Source: Longimicrobiales bacterium | GTDB taxonomy: Bacteria > Gemmatimonadota > Gemmatimonadetes > Longimicrobiales > Gaopeijiaceae | Direction of reading: 5' to 3' | Assembly: GCA_029245345.1 (NCBI GenBank) | Contig: JAQWPM010000012.1 | Span: 682,001 to 746,000, forward strand | DNA length: 64,000 bases | Shown: positions 28,295 through 37,294 of the stretch, in pieces | Layout of the letters: each line of letters begins with the position of its first letter | How positions within the stretch are numbered: position 1 is the stretch's first letter | Made by a program: the position numbers and the translations under genes | Notes under the pieces: model-generated | The model's database searches: none | What the model was told of the DNA's origin: nothing | The model's input: the letters and a program-made list of their open reading frames with translations, nothing else

Positions 28295-29362
28295 ATGCGC
28301 GCCCTTCTCGTCTTGAGTGCGTCCCTGGCTTTTGCCCCGTTATCGGCAAACGCACAGTACGTGGAGCCACGCCGGCCGGTTGAGCGCACCGAGTTGGGTG
28401 GACGAGTGCACATGCAGATGTCCGCCTCCTCTGTGGGTAGCGTGCCCGCGACCGAATTCATCCTGCGCCGTGCCCGCCTATGGGCGGCTTCGCGTCTCAA
28501 TGATTGGATCGATGCGGCCGTTCAAATCGACATCGCGAAAGGTCAGGTGGTGGGTCGCTACGCCTTCATTCGTTTTGAACTCGATCCTGGCTTCATCGTG
28601 ACGACCGGCCAATTCAAGCGAGCGTTCGATCTCTTCGAACTGACAAGCTCGAGTCAGATCTTGGCCATCGAACGGGACGGCAACATTCCGGGCGTGTCGG
28701 ACTGCACCGGGGTGAGCGGACTGTGTTCGTACTCTCGATTCTCGGAGAGGCTTCAACACTCCTCAATCGACGTGGGCGTGCTCATTGAAGGCGACCTCGC
28801 GGACGGTCGTCTCTCTTATGGCGCCACACTCACCAACGGAGGCGGCGGAAACACACGCGAGACCAACAACGCCAAGTCGGTGTCAGGCCGCGTCGAGTGG
28901 TACCCCGTAGAGAAGCTCCGAATTGGTGGCAACTACAGCTTCCACGACTACACCAACGAAATCACGGGTACAGACGACTACGCGCCGGCCCGTGCATTCG
29001 ACGTCGAGTGGGGAAATTTCGACGAAGGGCTTCACGTCCAGTTGGGTGTGATGGCTGGAGACAACTGGCGCGCACTCACACCCTCAGGCAGCAGCCCGCG
29101 GTTTCTGACCTACCAAGGGATCGCGACGTACAAGTCCGTCCTCTCCAACCCAGGAAAAGTCCTCGCCGTAGAGCCTATTGGCCGGGTGAGCTGGGGTGAT
29201 CCGGATCGTTCGACCGGAAGGGATGGCGGGTGGCTGATGACGCCGGGGGTGATTCTCCACTTCACGGGCCGGAATCGGTTGGCCGTGAATGTGGACGTGT
29301 GGAAGCCCCAAACGGGGGTCACCGCATGGGGCCTCAAAGTGCACACCTCAGTCTACTTCTAG
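28295..29362 (+). CDS. Phosphate-selective-porin-like outer membrane protein
   Basis: This 355-residue protein starts at ATG 28295 with a signal peptide ending SANAQ. It is rich in amphipathic beta-strands ending in aromatic residues, for example GGRVHMQMSAS, and ends in VHTSVYF, a C-terminal Phe typical of outer-membrane barrels. The pattern RARLWAASRLNDWIDAAVQI fits porin O/P. Ion or nutrient specificity is unknown. The gene end overlaps the convergent FAD enzyme by CTAG, which gives both stop codons. Confidence 0.72.
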   Translation: MRALLVLSASLAFAPLSANAQYVEPRRPVERTELGGRVHMQMSASSVGSVPATEFILRRARLWAASRLNDWIDAAVQIDIAKGQVVGRYAFIRFELDPGFIVTTGQFKRAFDLFELTSSSQILAIERDGNIPGVSDCTGVSGLCSYSRFSERLQHSSIDVGVLIEGDLADGRLSYGATLTNGGGGNTRETNNAKSVSGRVEWYPVEKLRIGGNYSFHDYTNEITGTDDYAPARAFDVEWGNFDEGLHVQLGVMAGDNWRALTPSGSSPRFLTYQGIATYKSVLSNPGKVLAVEPIGRVSWGDPDRSTGRDGGWLMTPGVILHFTGRNRLAVNVDVWKPQTGVTAWGLKVHTSVYF

Positions 29363-30624
29363 TCGTCGAACCCCTGAAAACGGCTCGGCGAGAATGCCTG
29401 GAGGCGCACATCCTCCTCGCCGAACACTTGATTAGCGATCATCTCTCCGGTAACCGGCCCAAGTGTCAGTCCGAGCATGCCGTGCCCGGTTGCAACAGCG
29501 AGATCCTCGATGCCATCCAGGGCTCCAACGATCGGCATTCCGTCAACCGCCATCGGGCGCAAACCGCACCATTCGGACGACGGCGCTGCGTGCCCCAAAT
29601 CGGGAAAACAAAGACGACCTGCCATCGTGAGCTGCTCGAGTCGAGCCCGCCGCATCACGTCGTTCTCCCCCGAAAATTCCATGGTCCCCGCAAACCGGAC
29701 GAACCCGTCCATGGGCGTACAAAACACCGAGGTCTCACTCAGTACACAGGCGACCCCAAGCGGCGGTGCCCCACCGGTACGGATCTCGATGTCTCGGTGG
29801 TACCCCTTCCCGGGCTGCACCGGTAAACGAGTACCCACCCGAGCCGCGAGGTCGAGGCTGAAAGGCCCGGTCGCCAGCACTACGCTGTCCGCTTCGAGCA
29901 CATCCCCATTCGACAAGCGGACCCCAGTGGCTCGACCTCCTGCGGTCGTGACTTCGCTCACTGAGGCCCCCTCATTGATACTTACGCCCAGCCGGCGCGA
30001 GCGGTCAGCGAGTTCGATGAGGAACCTCAACGGGTCGAGTGTGCGCGCTTCAGGATAGAACATCCCCCCGATCATGTCTCGACCGAACGCCGGTTCCCGA
30101 TCCCGGAGCTCGTCTCCACTCACCGTCTGCGGGTGGTACCCATGTCGCTCGATGATCGACGACTCGTACTTGACCTGCACGAGGCCCTTCTGGGTGGAAC
30201 AGACTTCGAAATACCCCTCGGTCTTGTAGCCACACTCGATACCTTCGGCTTCGATGAGGTCGTCGAAGAGATGCAGTGCATCCATCCCGAGTGGAGCCAT
30301 CACCTGCATGCAGGACTCGACGTGTTCGTGGGTGCAATATCGACCGAATCCAAGGAGCCACTGCCAGAGCTTCGGATCCCACCGGGGCGGCAGAAACAAT
30401 GGCGACGCCGGATCCAGCATCTGGGTTAACGCCTGGACGATCCGTCCAGGTCGGTTCAACGGAGGATGCCCCGCCGAGACTGTCCCGGCATTCCCTCCAG
30501 AAGCACCGGCGCCAAGAGTGTCGCGCTCCAGCACCTGGACGTCGGCTCCCCTCCGCGCCAATGCATAGGCGCAGCTCACTCCGATCACACCGCCACCCAC
30601 CACGAGAAACTTGGGTCTACTCAC
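29359..30624 (-). CDS. D-amino-acid dehydrogenase-like FAD oxidoreductase (DAO family)
   Basis: This 421-residue protein has the N-terminal FAD motif FLVVGGGVIGVSCAYALARRG, the DadA-type segment GGNAGTVSAGH and the C-terminal GLRPMAVDGMPIVG and ATGHGMLGLTLGPVTGE. It probably removes amino groups from D-amino acids or oxidises an imino/hydroxyproline, passing electrons to quinones. DadA usually has 430 residues, so length is right. It is next to an MDR dehydrogenase on the same strand. Confidence 0.88.
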   Translation of the reverse strand: MSRPKFLVVGGGVIGVSCAYALARRGADVQVLERDTLGAGASGGNAGTVSAGHPPLNRPGRIVQALTQMLDPASPLFLPPRWDPKLWQWLLGFGRYCTHEHVESCMQVMAPLGMDALHLFDDLIEAEGIECGYKTEGYFEVCSTQKGLVQVKYESSIIERHGYHPQTVSGDELRDREPAFGRDMIGGMFYPEARTLDPLRFLIELADRSRRLGVSINEGASVSEVTTAGGRATGVRLSNGDVLEADSVVLATGPFSLDLAARVGTRLPVQPGKGYHRDIEIRTGGAPPLGVACVLSETSVFCTPMDGFVRFAGTMEFSGENDVMRRARLEQLTMAGRLCFPDLGHAAPSSEWCGLRPMAVDGMPIVGALDGIEDLAVATGHGMLGLTLGPVTGEMIANQVFGEEDVRLQAFSPSRFQGFDD

Positions 30625-30671
30625 GTCCTAAAAGGCCCACGGCTCAGCGATATCGGGTCGACGTCGGGACA

Positions 30672-31928
30672 TCACCCGGCCAATGGATCCAGGAGCACCT
30701 TGATCGAACCGGTCTTTCTGCGGTTCGCAGCCGTCGACAACGCGTTCTGGTACTGATCGAGCGGAAATACATGGGTGACCATCTGGTCCACCGGAGCTCC
30801 CATTTCGAGCAGCATGTCGTGGGTGATCTGGAACGTATGTTGACGCTCACCTTTCCAGTCTTCGATTCCGTACCCGACGAAACCCTTCACGTCCAGTTCA
30901 CGCGCCCACAAGAACGTGAGGTTCAGGTTCTTGATCTCAGCGGCGCACCCCAGCATGACGATTCGCGCCCGCGGGGCCGCGAACCGGAGGGATTGGGAAA
31001 TCGTCTGGCCGCTTCCCACACAATCGAAGATGACTGGGAAGCCACCGCCGGCATAAACCTCTTCCCCAACGATCGGCATATAGGCCTGACTGCCCGTGTC
31101 CACGAGGGCCTGCCGCGCTTCATCTCCCGGAGACACGACCTTGGAAGCACCCAAGCTCCGTGCGATGTCCGCTTCGGGACCTCGTTTGATTTGAGCGACG
31201 ATCGGACCTTCATAGCCAGCCGCTCTCAAGGACCAGATCGTCCCGAGCGCGATGGGGCCACTCCCAATGACGAGCACCGGGCCCGGGTCAAAGGGCCGTG
31301 ACCCTAAAACCGCATGCATGCCCACCGCGATCGGCTCGATCAGGGCAGCTGTGTTGTCCGACATCTCGTCGGCTACCGGAAAGAGTTGACTCTCGTGTGC
31401 AATCATCCTCTCGGCCCAAGCTCCGGGGAGCGATGCGTGATAGCCAATCATGGCACCGCGCTTCAGCGGCTCACCGTCGACCTGGACCACTCCCTCCTCA
31501 CCCATTCGTTCACAGGTGCAGTGACTTCCTCCAGAGCACGATGGGCATTGTCCGTCCCCTGGGAAGCCCCTCATCGTGCAGGAAATCATTGGGTCTACGA
31601 CAACCCGTTGTCCGGGCGTAACGCTTGAGACATTTGAGCCGACTTCCAGGACTCGCGCGAGGATCTCATGTCCGAGTACAGCTGGAAATGAACCGAACGG
31701 CTCCATGGCGGGACTCGCCTTGAACGTCAGCGTTCCGATGTCAGTACCACAAATGCCCGCCTTCAGAATCTCGAGCCGGACCCAATCACCATCGGGTAAG
31801 GACGGCTCCGCAACGTCACCGAAGGTCACACCGCTGAAGCCGCCAAAAATGGCTGACTCGGTGATCTTCCCGAACCCTTTTCCAATCAAGAAACTCGGAA
31901 TCGTGACGTTGAATGAAACGGCTCGCAT
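30672..31928 (-). CDS. Zinc-type alcohol dehydrogenase (MDR family)
   Basis: This 418-residue protein has the catalytic zinc segment GICGTDIGTL and GHEI, a structural-zinc cluster CPSCSGGSHCTCE, and a Rossmann motif VIGSGPIALG. It is an NAD(P)-dependent dehydrogenase of the sorbitol/threonine/alcohol type. The first 20 residues precede the usual domain start; the ATG at 31928 is kept as no better start is seen. Substrate cannot be stated. Confidence 0.88.
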   Translation of the reverse strand: MRAVSFNVTIPSFLIGKGFGKITESAIFGGFSGVTFGDVAEPSLPDGDWVRLEILKAGICGTDIGTLTFKASPAMEPFGSFPAVLGHEILARVLEVGSNVSSVTPGQRVVVDPMISCTMRGFPGDGQCPSCSGGSHCTCERMGEEGVVQVDGEPLKRGAMIGYHASLPGAWAERMIAHESQLFPVADEMSDNTAALIEPIAVGMHAVLGSRPFDPGPVLVIGSGPIALGTIWSLRAAGYEGPIVAQIKRGPEADIARSLGASKVVSPGDEARQALVDTGSQAYMPIVGEEVYAGGGFPVIFDCVGSGQTISQSLRFAAPRARIVMLGCAAEIKNLNLTFLWARELDVKGFVGYGIEDWKGERQHTFQITHDMLLEMGAPVDQMVTHVFPLDQYQNALSTAANRRKTGSIKVLLDPLAG

Positions 31929-32021
31929 GAACGTTATACCTCTTCTTCGCCGGTCGTCGGCCGGAGCGAATCCCCGGCCTCGTCCTCCTGCTGTCCTTCT
32001 CTGATTCCCATCACCAGAAGC

Positions 32022-32630
32022 CTAGGGCACCGCGCCGGACAGGGCGCGTAACAATGATCTAAGCGGCCCCCACGAACGGCCGACCAAGCCGCTGACGAGC
32101 ATCGCCACACCGAGCAATCCCATGCCCAAGGTCCACAACATTCCGAACTGTCCCTCCGGAGCGATACCGCCAACACCCGCCCCGAGGGCCCCGAAACCGA
32201 CTCCTAGTAGTAGGGCGACGGCCCGTTCCGATCCACACAATTCAGTCGAGTCGGACGGGCGTCCCGGAAGGCGATCATTCTGAGTCGAAGCCAGCACATT
32301 CTTTCGAGCAGCCGGCATGAAGAGTCCCTTAGGGGGATCTTCCTCTTCCGCTTCGTGTTCGCCCTGTTCGTCTGTGACCGCCGCGTTCGGAGTGACCTCA
32401 AGCAGTTCGCGCGCCGCTTCGGCATCGGCGCGTCGGACCCAAATACGGGCAGGCCGAGAGAACGTCACGCCGGCATCAGCCCCGCCGGCGTCGTCGGCCT
32501 GCAGACGGTGTGGAATACCCGCGTGGGCCAAGAACCCAGCCGCGAATTCGGCTTCGTGGCGATAGAGATACTCGGCAATGACCACATCGGGATCGTGACG
32601 GTCAGGTGTCTGAACGGCTCGACGGGACAT
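32022..32630 (-). CDS. DUF2007-like protein with C-terminal membrane segments
   Basis: This 202-residue protein begins with a soluble DUF2007-like domain (PDVVIAEYLYRHEAEFAA to ARELLEV) and ends with two hydrophobic segments (about 140-200). DUF2007 domains are found in putative signal-transducing proteins. The ATG at 32630 is five bases after the upstream stop; GTG 32648 would overlap it. Topology suggests the soluble domain faces the cytoplasm. Function unknown. Confidence 0.6.
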   Translation of the reverse strand: MSRRAVQTPDRHDPDVVIAEYLYRHEAEFAAGFLAHAGIPHRLQADDAGGADAGVTFSRPARIWVRRADAEAARELLEVTPNAAVTDEQGEHEAEEEDPPKGLFMPAARKNVLASTQNDRLPGRPSDSTELCGSERAVALLLGVGFGALGAGVGGIAPEGQFGMLWTLGMGLLGVAMLVSGLVGRSWGPLRSLLRALSGAVP

Positions 32631-32634
32631 CACG

Positions 32635-32949
32635 TCAGCCCTCTGCACCGACAGCAGGCTGAGCCTCTATCCAGATCAGATCGATCTGAAGGCCCGGACA
32701 AAACGAGGCGGCATGCGGACGGCTCGTTCCTTCGAACTGCACGCGTAGGTCCTCGATACGGAGGTCCATTGGTAAGTGGGCTGGAAGGTAGGTCTCGGAA
32801 TTGCTTTCGATAACCCAGCATCCCCCCTCGATCTCGAGCTTCTTAACCATGCCGGTATCAGCAAGCTCGGGCTCAAGAAGGTTGCACCCGCTCAGGCCCA
32901 GCGCGAGCAGAAATGCGAGGGCAGCAAGTGTTCCTTTCACTCGTCTCAT
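32635..32949 (-). CDS. Small hypothetical lipoprotein
   Basis: This 104-residue protein starts at ATG 32949 (MRRVKGTLAALAFLLALGLSGC), with a clear lipobox LSGC at Cys22. The start overlaps the GNAT stop (ATGA). The mature part has a beta-rich look (GGCWVIESNSETYLPAHLP) with two further cysteines. Not recognised as a known family. Confidence 0.7.
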   Translation of the reverse strand: MRRVKGTLAALAFLLALGLSGCNLLEPELADTGMVKKLEIEGGCWVIESNSETYLPAHLPMDLRIEDLRVQFEGTSRPHAASFCPGLQIDLIWIEAQPAVGAEG

Positions 32950-33545
32950 ATCGATCGCATCCAGGTCAGTTCGTATTCGTCCGCACTCAAAGTCCACACC
33001 ATCGTACTACGCTCGGGATCATCGGACGAAGTCTCCACGTCCTTCCTTATCTCAGTTAGCGAGTATCCCAGCTTTCTGGGGATGGCTGCACTCGGCTCGT
33101 TCCGTGGATCACAATGGATCTCAATCCGAGAGATCCCTGGAATCGAAAAGCCTGCATTCGTCAGGGCGGCCGTCCCCGCCGTCGCCAGTCCCATTCCCGC
33201 AAGATCCGACCTGACCCAGTACCCGATCTCGAGTGCTCCGGGTCCGACCCTCCTGTATAAGCCCACGCCACCCAGCACTTCACGCTCGTCCACATCCATC
33301 ATGGCGTAGAGCGCATTTTTGCCCGCATTGAAGTCGTTGTGGTACTGCCGCAGTCGCTCTTCGATGAGCGACAACGGAGAGGGTTCGTCCCGCGCCCAGG
33401 GAATCCACTTCTGGAGCGCTTCGAGACTCATGTCCAAGGCGGACTTGAACAGACGCGCGTCCTTTGCAGACCAACAGCGAAGAACGAATCGCTCTGTCTC
33501 GATCCGCGCAGGCGGAAGGTCGGCCCGGGAATCTGCGTTCTTCAC
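32946..33545 (-). CDS. GNAT-family N-acetyltransferase (RimJ/RimL type)
   Basis: This 199-residue protein carries the acetyl-CoA-binding segment YWVRSDLAGMGLATAGTAAL and RIEIHCDPRNEPSAAIPRKLGY, typical of RimJ/RimL-type acetyltransferases that acetylate protein N-termini or small molecules. The first part, RFVLRCWSAKDARLFKSALD, matches too. It heads the small operon with the lipoprotein and DUF2007 genes. Confidence 0.88.
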   Translation of the reverse strand: MKNADSRADLPPARIETERFVLRCWSAKDARLFKSALDMSLEALQKWIPWARDEPSPLSLIEERLRQYHNDFNAGKNALYAMMDVDEREVLGGVGLYRRVGPGALEIGYWVRSDLAGMGLATAGTAALTNAGFSIPGISRIEIHCDPRNEPSAAIPRKLGYSLTEIRKDVETSSDDPERSTMVWTLSADEYELTWMRSI

Positions 33546-33550
33546 CTGAG

Positions 33551-35629
33551 CTAAAAGACGATGCCACCCTTCTCGACGACCAGGTGCTGGATGAAGAACT
33601 CCATCATCCGGTCCGGATTCACACCTGAATGGCCCCGATCCGGCCCGACCTGCACTTCAAAGCTCTTCCCGGCAGCCTGCAGCGCTGCAATCAGCTGCAT
33701 CGTGTTGTTGGGATGCACGTTGTTGTCGGCCGTCCCGTAATAGAGGAGCAGATCCCCTTCGAGGTTCGCAGCATAGGTCATCGCCGAACCGGCGTCGTAC
33801 CCTGCTGTGTTGTCCTGCGGCGTGTACATGTACCGCTCGGTATAGATCGTGTCGTAGTGACGCCAATCCGTCACGGACGACGACGCGGACGCCGCTTGGA
33901 AGACGTCCGGATACCGCAGGAGCGCCATGGCGGACGCATATCCACCGTAGGACGTGCCGTAGATCCCGACGGCCTCACGATTCACGTAGGGTCGATCCCA
34001 CAACGAACGGATTCCCGCCGCGAGGTCGTCGATCTCCACCACACCCATGCCCTCGTAGAGCGCGTCGAGCGCTCTCTTGCCTTTCCCACCGACACTGCGG
34101 GCGTCCAAGGTCACGTATAGGAATCCTGCCTCCGTGTAGCGGTTTGGGACGGTGAAGCTCTCCCTCGCTCCGGCCCACCCGGGACCGGAATACGTCGACA
34201 CGAGAACGGGGTACTTCTTGCTCGGATCAAAGTTGGACGGCTTGTGGATCATGCCGTGTAGTTCGGTGAAGCCGTCGGCAGACGTGAACGTGAACATCTC
34301 CACACGTTCCAGGCCCAGCCGATCGAAGGCCGAATCGTCGACCTGAGCGAGTACCCTGACCTCACTTCCCTCAGCTGTTCGTAGCACGGTCACGGGCGGA
34401 GAATCGTGGGTCTGCGACACGTCGACGAAGTGTTCGCCGTTCGACGCGAAGGAGACGTTGTGATTGAAAGCGGGATCCGTCAGCCGTTCGTCGTTCAGGC
34501 CGTCCAGCCGGACGCGATGAAGCTGTTGCTTCATGTGGTTGTCGCCACTGCGGGCCATGTAGTAGAGCAGCCCGTTCTCTTCGTCGACGCGTGTCACACC
34601 TGCGGCTTCGAAGGAATCATGGGAGGTCAGAGGATTCAGCAGTTCCCCACTGAGGTCGTATAGGAAGTAGTTCCTCCAGCCGTTCCTCTCCGACTCCCAG
34701 ATGAAGCGTTCGCCGTCTTCCAAGAAGAACTGATACGGCCGATTCGACGTCCAACTCGCTGGCCACTCTTCTCGGATGACTACACGGCACGATCCCATGT
34801 CCGGGCTGCACGCCGTAAACTCCATCACGTTCTGTCTTCGATTGGTGCGGTTGAACAGGACCTCTTCCCCGTCCGGAGACCACCGAACCCGATAGACGTA
34901 GTGCCCCACCACATCGTCCGTGAACGCCTGCCCGTCACGCACGTCGATCTCGGTCACCTCTCCACTGGCCACGTCGAAAACGAACATGTCCACAAGTGGA
35001 TTGTCGGTCCCGGCCTTCGGGTACGCCTCGATGTCGAGCGAGCTCTGGATGTCCGTCTGCGTCATCTGGAGATAGAAGTCCTGCACGGGGCTCTCGTCGA
35101 AGCGGTAGAACGCGAGCTTGCTTCCGTCCGGTGACCACCACATAGCCGTGTTCTGGCCAAGCTCCTCACCGTAGACCCAACTCGCAGTCCCGTACTTGAT
35201 GCGATCCGCTTCACTACCGTCCGTGGTCACCTGGACCTCGCCGGTGCCGTCCATGTTACTGATGTAGATATTTCGGTCCCGGTAGAACGCTTTGCGTATC
35301 CCGTCCGGAGAGTCGGCCTCGACAAACTGACGACCACGCTCCGGTCCGCCGCGACGCCCTCGGCCGCCACCCTGGCCCCCTTCGGCCGGCGTGATCTGAC
35401 CCGTCGCGAGATCGAAGCTCATGCGCTCGCCCGCGAGCATGAACGTCACGCTCTCGGAATCCTCAGCCCACGAAGCGGTACTCGAGGCGTTGCGCTGGAC
35501 CTGCGCTAACTCAGGAGTCATCGCGGTAAGGCGCTCGTATCCGGGCATGGTCGGCAACCGACTCTGTGCCGAAGCGAACGCCGGGAGAGCGAGGGCTACG
35601 AGTGCAACGGCAAGCGTGCGGATCTTCAT
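33551..35629 (-). CDS. S9-family (dipeptidyl peptidase IV-like) peptidase
   Basis: This 692-residue exported peptidase starts at ATG 35629 (MKIRTLAVALVALALPAFASAQ), not at the much longer open frame upstream. A beta-propeller (about 70-430) is followed by an alpha/beta hydrolase domain with nucleophile GTSYGGY, catalytic Asp in YYGTADNNVHP and His in DRGHSG. It removes N-terminal dipeptides from peptides, often after proline. It ends within a few bases of the GNAT gene and follows the sodium symporter, perhaps linking peptide breakdown to uptake. Confidence 0.92.
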   Translation of the reverse strand: MKIRTLAVALVALALPAFASAQSRLPTMPGYERLTAMTPELAQVQRNASSTASWAEDSESVTFMLAGERMSFDLATGQITPAEGGQGGGRGRRGGPERGRQFVEADSPDGIRKAFYRDRNIYISNMDGTGEVQVTTDGSEADRIKYGTASWVYGEELGQNTAMWWSPDGSKLAFYRFDESPVQDFYLQMTQTDIQSSLDIEAYPKAGTDNPLVDMFVFDVASGEVTEIDVRDGQAFTDDVVGHYVYRVRWSPDGEEVLFNRTNRRQNVMEFTACSPDMGSCRVVIREEWPASWTSNRPYQFFLEDGERFIWESERNGWRNYFLYDLSGELLNPLTSHDSFEAAGVTRVDEENGLLYYMARSGDNHMKQQLHRVRLDGLNDERLTDPAFNHNVSFASNGEHFVDVSQTHDSPPVTVLRTAEGSEVRVLAQVDDSAFDRLGLERVEMFTFTSADGFTELHGMIHKPSNFDPSKKYPVLVSTYSGPGWAGARESFTVPNRYTEAGFLYVTLDARSVGGKGKRALDALYEGMGVVEIDDLAAGIRSLWDRPYVNREAVGIYGTSYGGYASAMALLRYPDVFQAASASSSVTDWRHYDTIYTERYMYTPQDNTAGYDAGSAMTYAANLEGDLLLYYGTADNNVHPNNTMQLIAALQAAGKSFEVQVGPDRGHSGVNPDRMMEFFIQHLVVEKGGIVF

Positions 35630-35673
35630 GAACGGTGTCCTAATTGTGCGGGTATTGCGGATCAGTTTTGAAC

Positions 35674-37200
35674 CTAGAAGAACACGGCGTAGAGCACGAC
35701 CACACCCGCCACAACGGATGCAGCCATGAACTTGGCACCCCGAGCAGGCTTGAGGTCCACCACGGGTTCGACTTCGTCGAGTCTTGGGGCCTCGAATGTG
35801 GATCTCACCGTGGCCAGTCCCATGAACGCCGACAACACGACAAATGTGAGCATCATGTGGTGCAGGAAGGCAACGTCGGGCAGGAAGAAGAGCAGGCTCC
35901 CGTACACGGGGACGCCCATGAGCATGGCGCCCTTTGCCGCCCAGGGCGGAGTTCTCCGGTTCATAAAACCGAAGACGAACACCGCCACGATGCCAGGGGA
36001 GATGAAGCCCCAAAACATCTGGATGTACTCGAAGACACTCTCCGCGCTCGCGACCACAGGGGCCCACAAGCAGCTGACCACAACAAGTACGCCCGTCGCG
36101 GTTCGGCCCACCTTCAGCAGGCGTGCCCCAGTTGCATCAGGCTCCTTATAACGCTTGAAGAGATCGATCGTGAAGATCGTGGCAGCAGAATTTAGCATGG
36201 AATCGAGCGAACTCATGACCGCTCCGAAGAGCGCGGCGAACATGATTCCCGTCAGTCCAGCCGGAAGCAGCTCACGAATCATGATGGGGTATGCCTGATC
36301 CGCCAACTCGATTTGGTCGGCATAAAGAGACGCCGCCATGATGCCCGGAAAGACGATAATGAACGGGATGATCAGCTTGATCCAAGCTGCCAGGAAGATG
36401 CCCTTTTGAGCATCCGCCAATGAGCCCGCGGCGAGTGTGCGCTGCGTGATGAACTGATTGAGTCCCCAGTAGAACATGTTAGGGATCCACAGCCCTCCAA
36501 TGAAGACGGCCACCCATGGCATCTCTGGATGATTGAACGGAAGAACTGTGTGCAGCTTGTCTCCGGCGAGTTCCACGAAGGGCGCCCAACCGCCGATCTC
36601 GCGGAACCCCAGAACCGTCACCAGCACACCGCCCGCGAGGAGCGTCACACCCTGAATCAGGTCGGACCAGACGACGGCCCGCAGCCCACCAATGACGGTA
36701 TAAAGCCCGGCCAAGATCCCAATCAACCAGATCCCCGGCAGTGTGGGGATCCCGAAGACGGCCTCGAGCGCCAACGCACCGCTGTACAGCACCGTGGCCA
36801 GAGCCACAAAGACGTAGGCGAGCATGAGGTAGGCGGCCATGATCGTTCGGGCGCCCACGTCGTACCTGTACTCCAAGTACTCTGGAATCGTGTAGATCCC
36901 AAGACGGAGAAACTTGGGGAGGAACCAGAGCCCTACCAGGACGAGAGTGACCGCCGCCATCCATTCGTAGCTCGCGATCGCCAAGCCCAGGTCGTACCCG
37001 CGCCCCGCCATGCCGACGAAGTGTTCGGTAGAGATATTCGACGCAATGAGTGAAAAGCCGATCAGCCACCAGGGCAGATTCCGGCCCGCCAGGAAGTAGT
37101 CCTCACTCGTGCTCTGCCCCCGTGAAGCCCACAGAGAGACCCCGATCACGAACCCGATGAAGAGGACGAACGCGACGATGTCGAGAGAACTAAACGCCAT
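35674..37200 (-). CDS. Sodium:solute symporter (SSS family)
   Basis: This 508-residue protein has about 13 to 14 membrane segments and the SSS pattern early on (SEDYFLAGRNLPWWLIGFSL), then GLYTVIGGLRAVVWSDL, the typical SSS signature. It resembles SGLT/PutP-like transporters for sugars, proline or acids. The gene is the first of the minus-strand unit running into the S9 peptidase and is divergent from the cytochrome genes. Confidence 0.92.
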   Translation of the reverse strand: MAFSSLDIVAFVLFIGFVIGVSLWASRGQSTSEDYFLAGRNLPWWLIGFSLIASNISTEHFVGMAGRGYDLGLAIASYEWMAAVTLVLVGLWFLPKFLRLGIYTIPEYLEYRYDVGARTIMAAYLMLAYVFVALATVLYSGALALEAVFGIPTLPGIWLIGILAGLYTVIGGLRAVVWSDLIQGVTLLAGGVLVTVLGFREIGGWAPFVELAGDKLHTVLPFNHPEMPWVAVFIGGLWIPNMFYWGLNQFITQRTLAAGSLADAQKGIFLAAWIKLIIPFIIVFPGIMAASLYADQIELADQAYPIMIRELLPAGLTGIMFAALFGAVMSSLDSMLNSAATIFTIDLFKRYKEPDATGARLLKVGRTATGVLVVVSCLWAPVVASAESVFEYIQMFWGFISPGIVAVFVFGFMNRRTPPWAAKGAMLMGVPVYGSLLFFLPDVAFLHHMMLTFVVLSAFMGLATVRSTFEAPRLDEVEPVVDLKPARGAKFMAASVVAGVVVLYAVFF

Positions 37201-37294
37201 TCAGGCTCCGGGATCTAGCGAAGTAGGGCCGTCGGGCGTCTACTAGGGTGACGCACCTTAAGTCCTCGACCCGTAAGGCTCAAAACCCTCTGAA

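Noticed and set aside
30276-31301. A 341-residue plus-strand frame opposite the oxidoreductases
   Set aside because: Antisense shadow of the FAD and MDR genes, biased composition and no domain.
33551-36067. An 838-residue reading of the S9 peptidase
   Set aside because: The extra N-terminal 146 residues are antisense to and overlap the symporter gene; the signal peptide starts at 35629.
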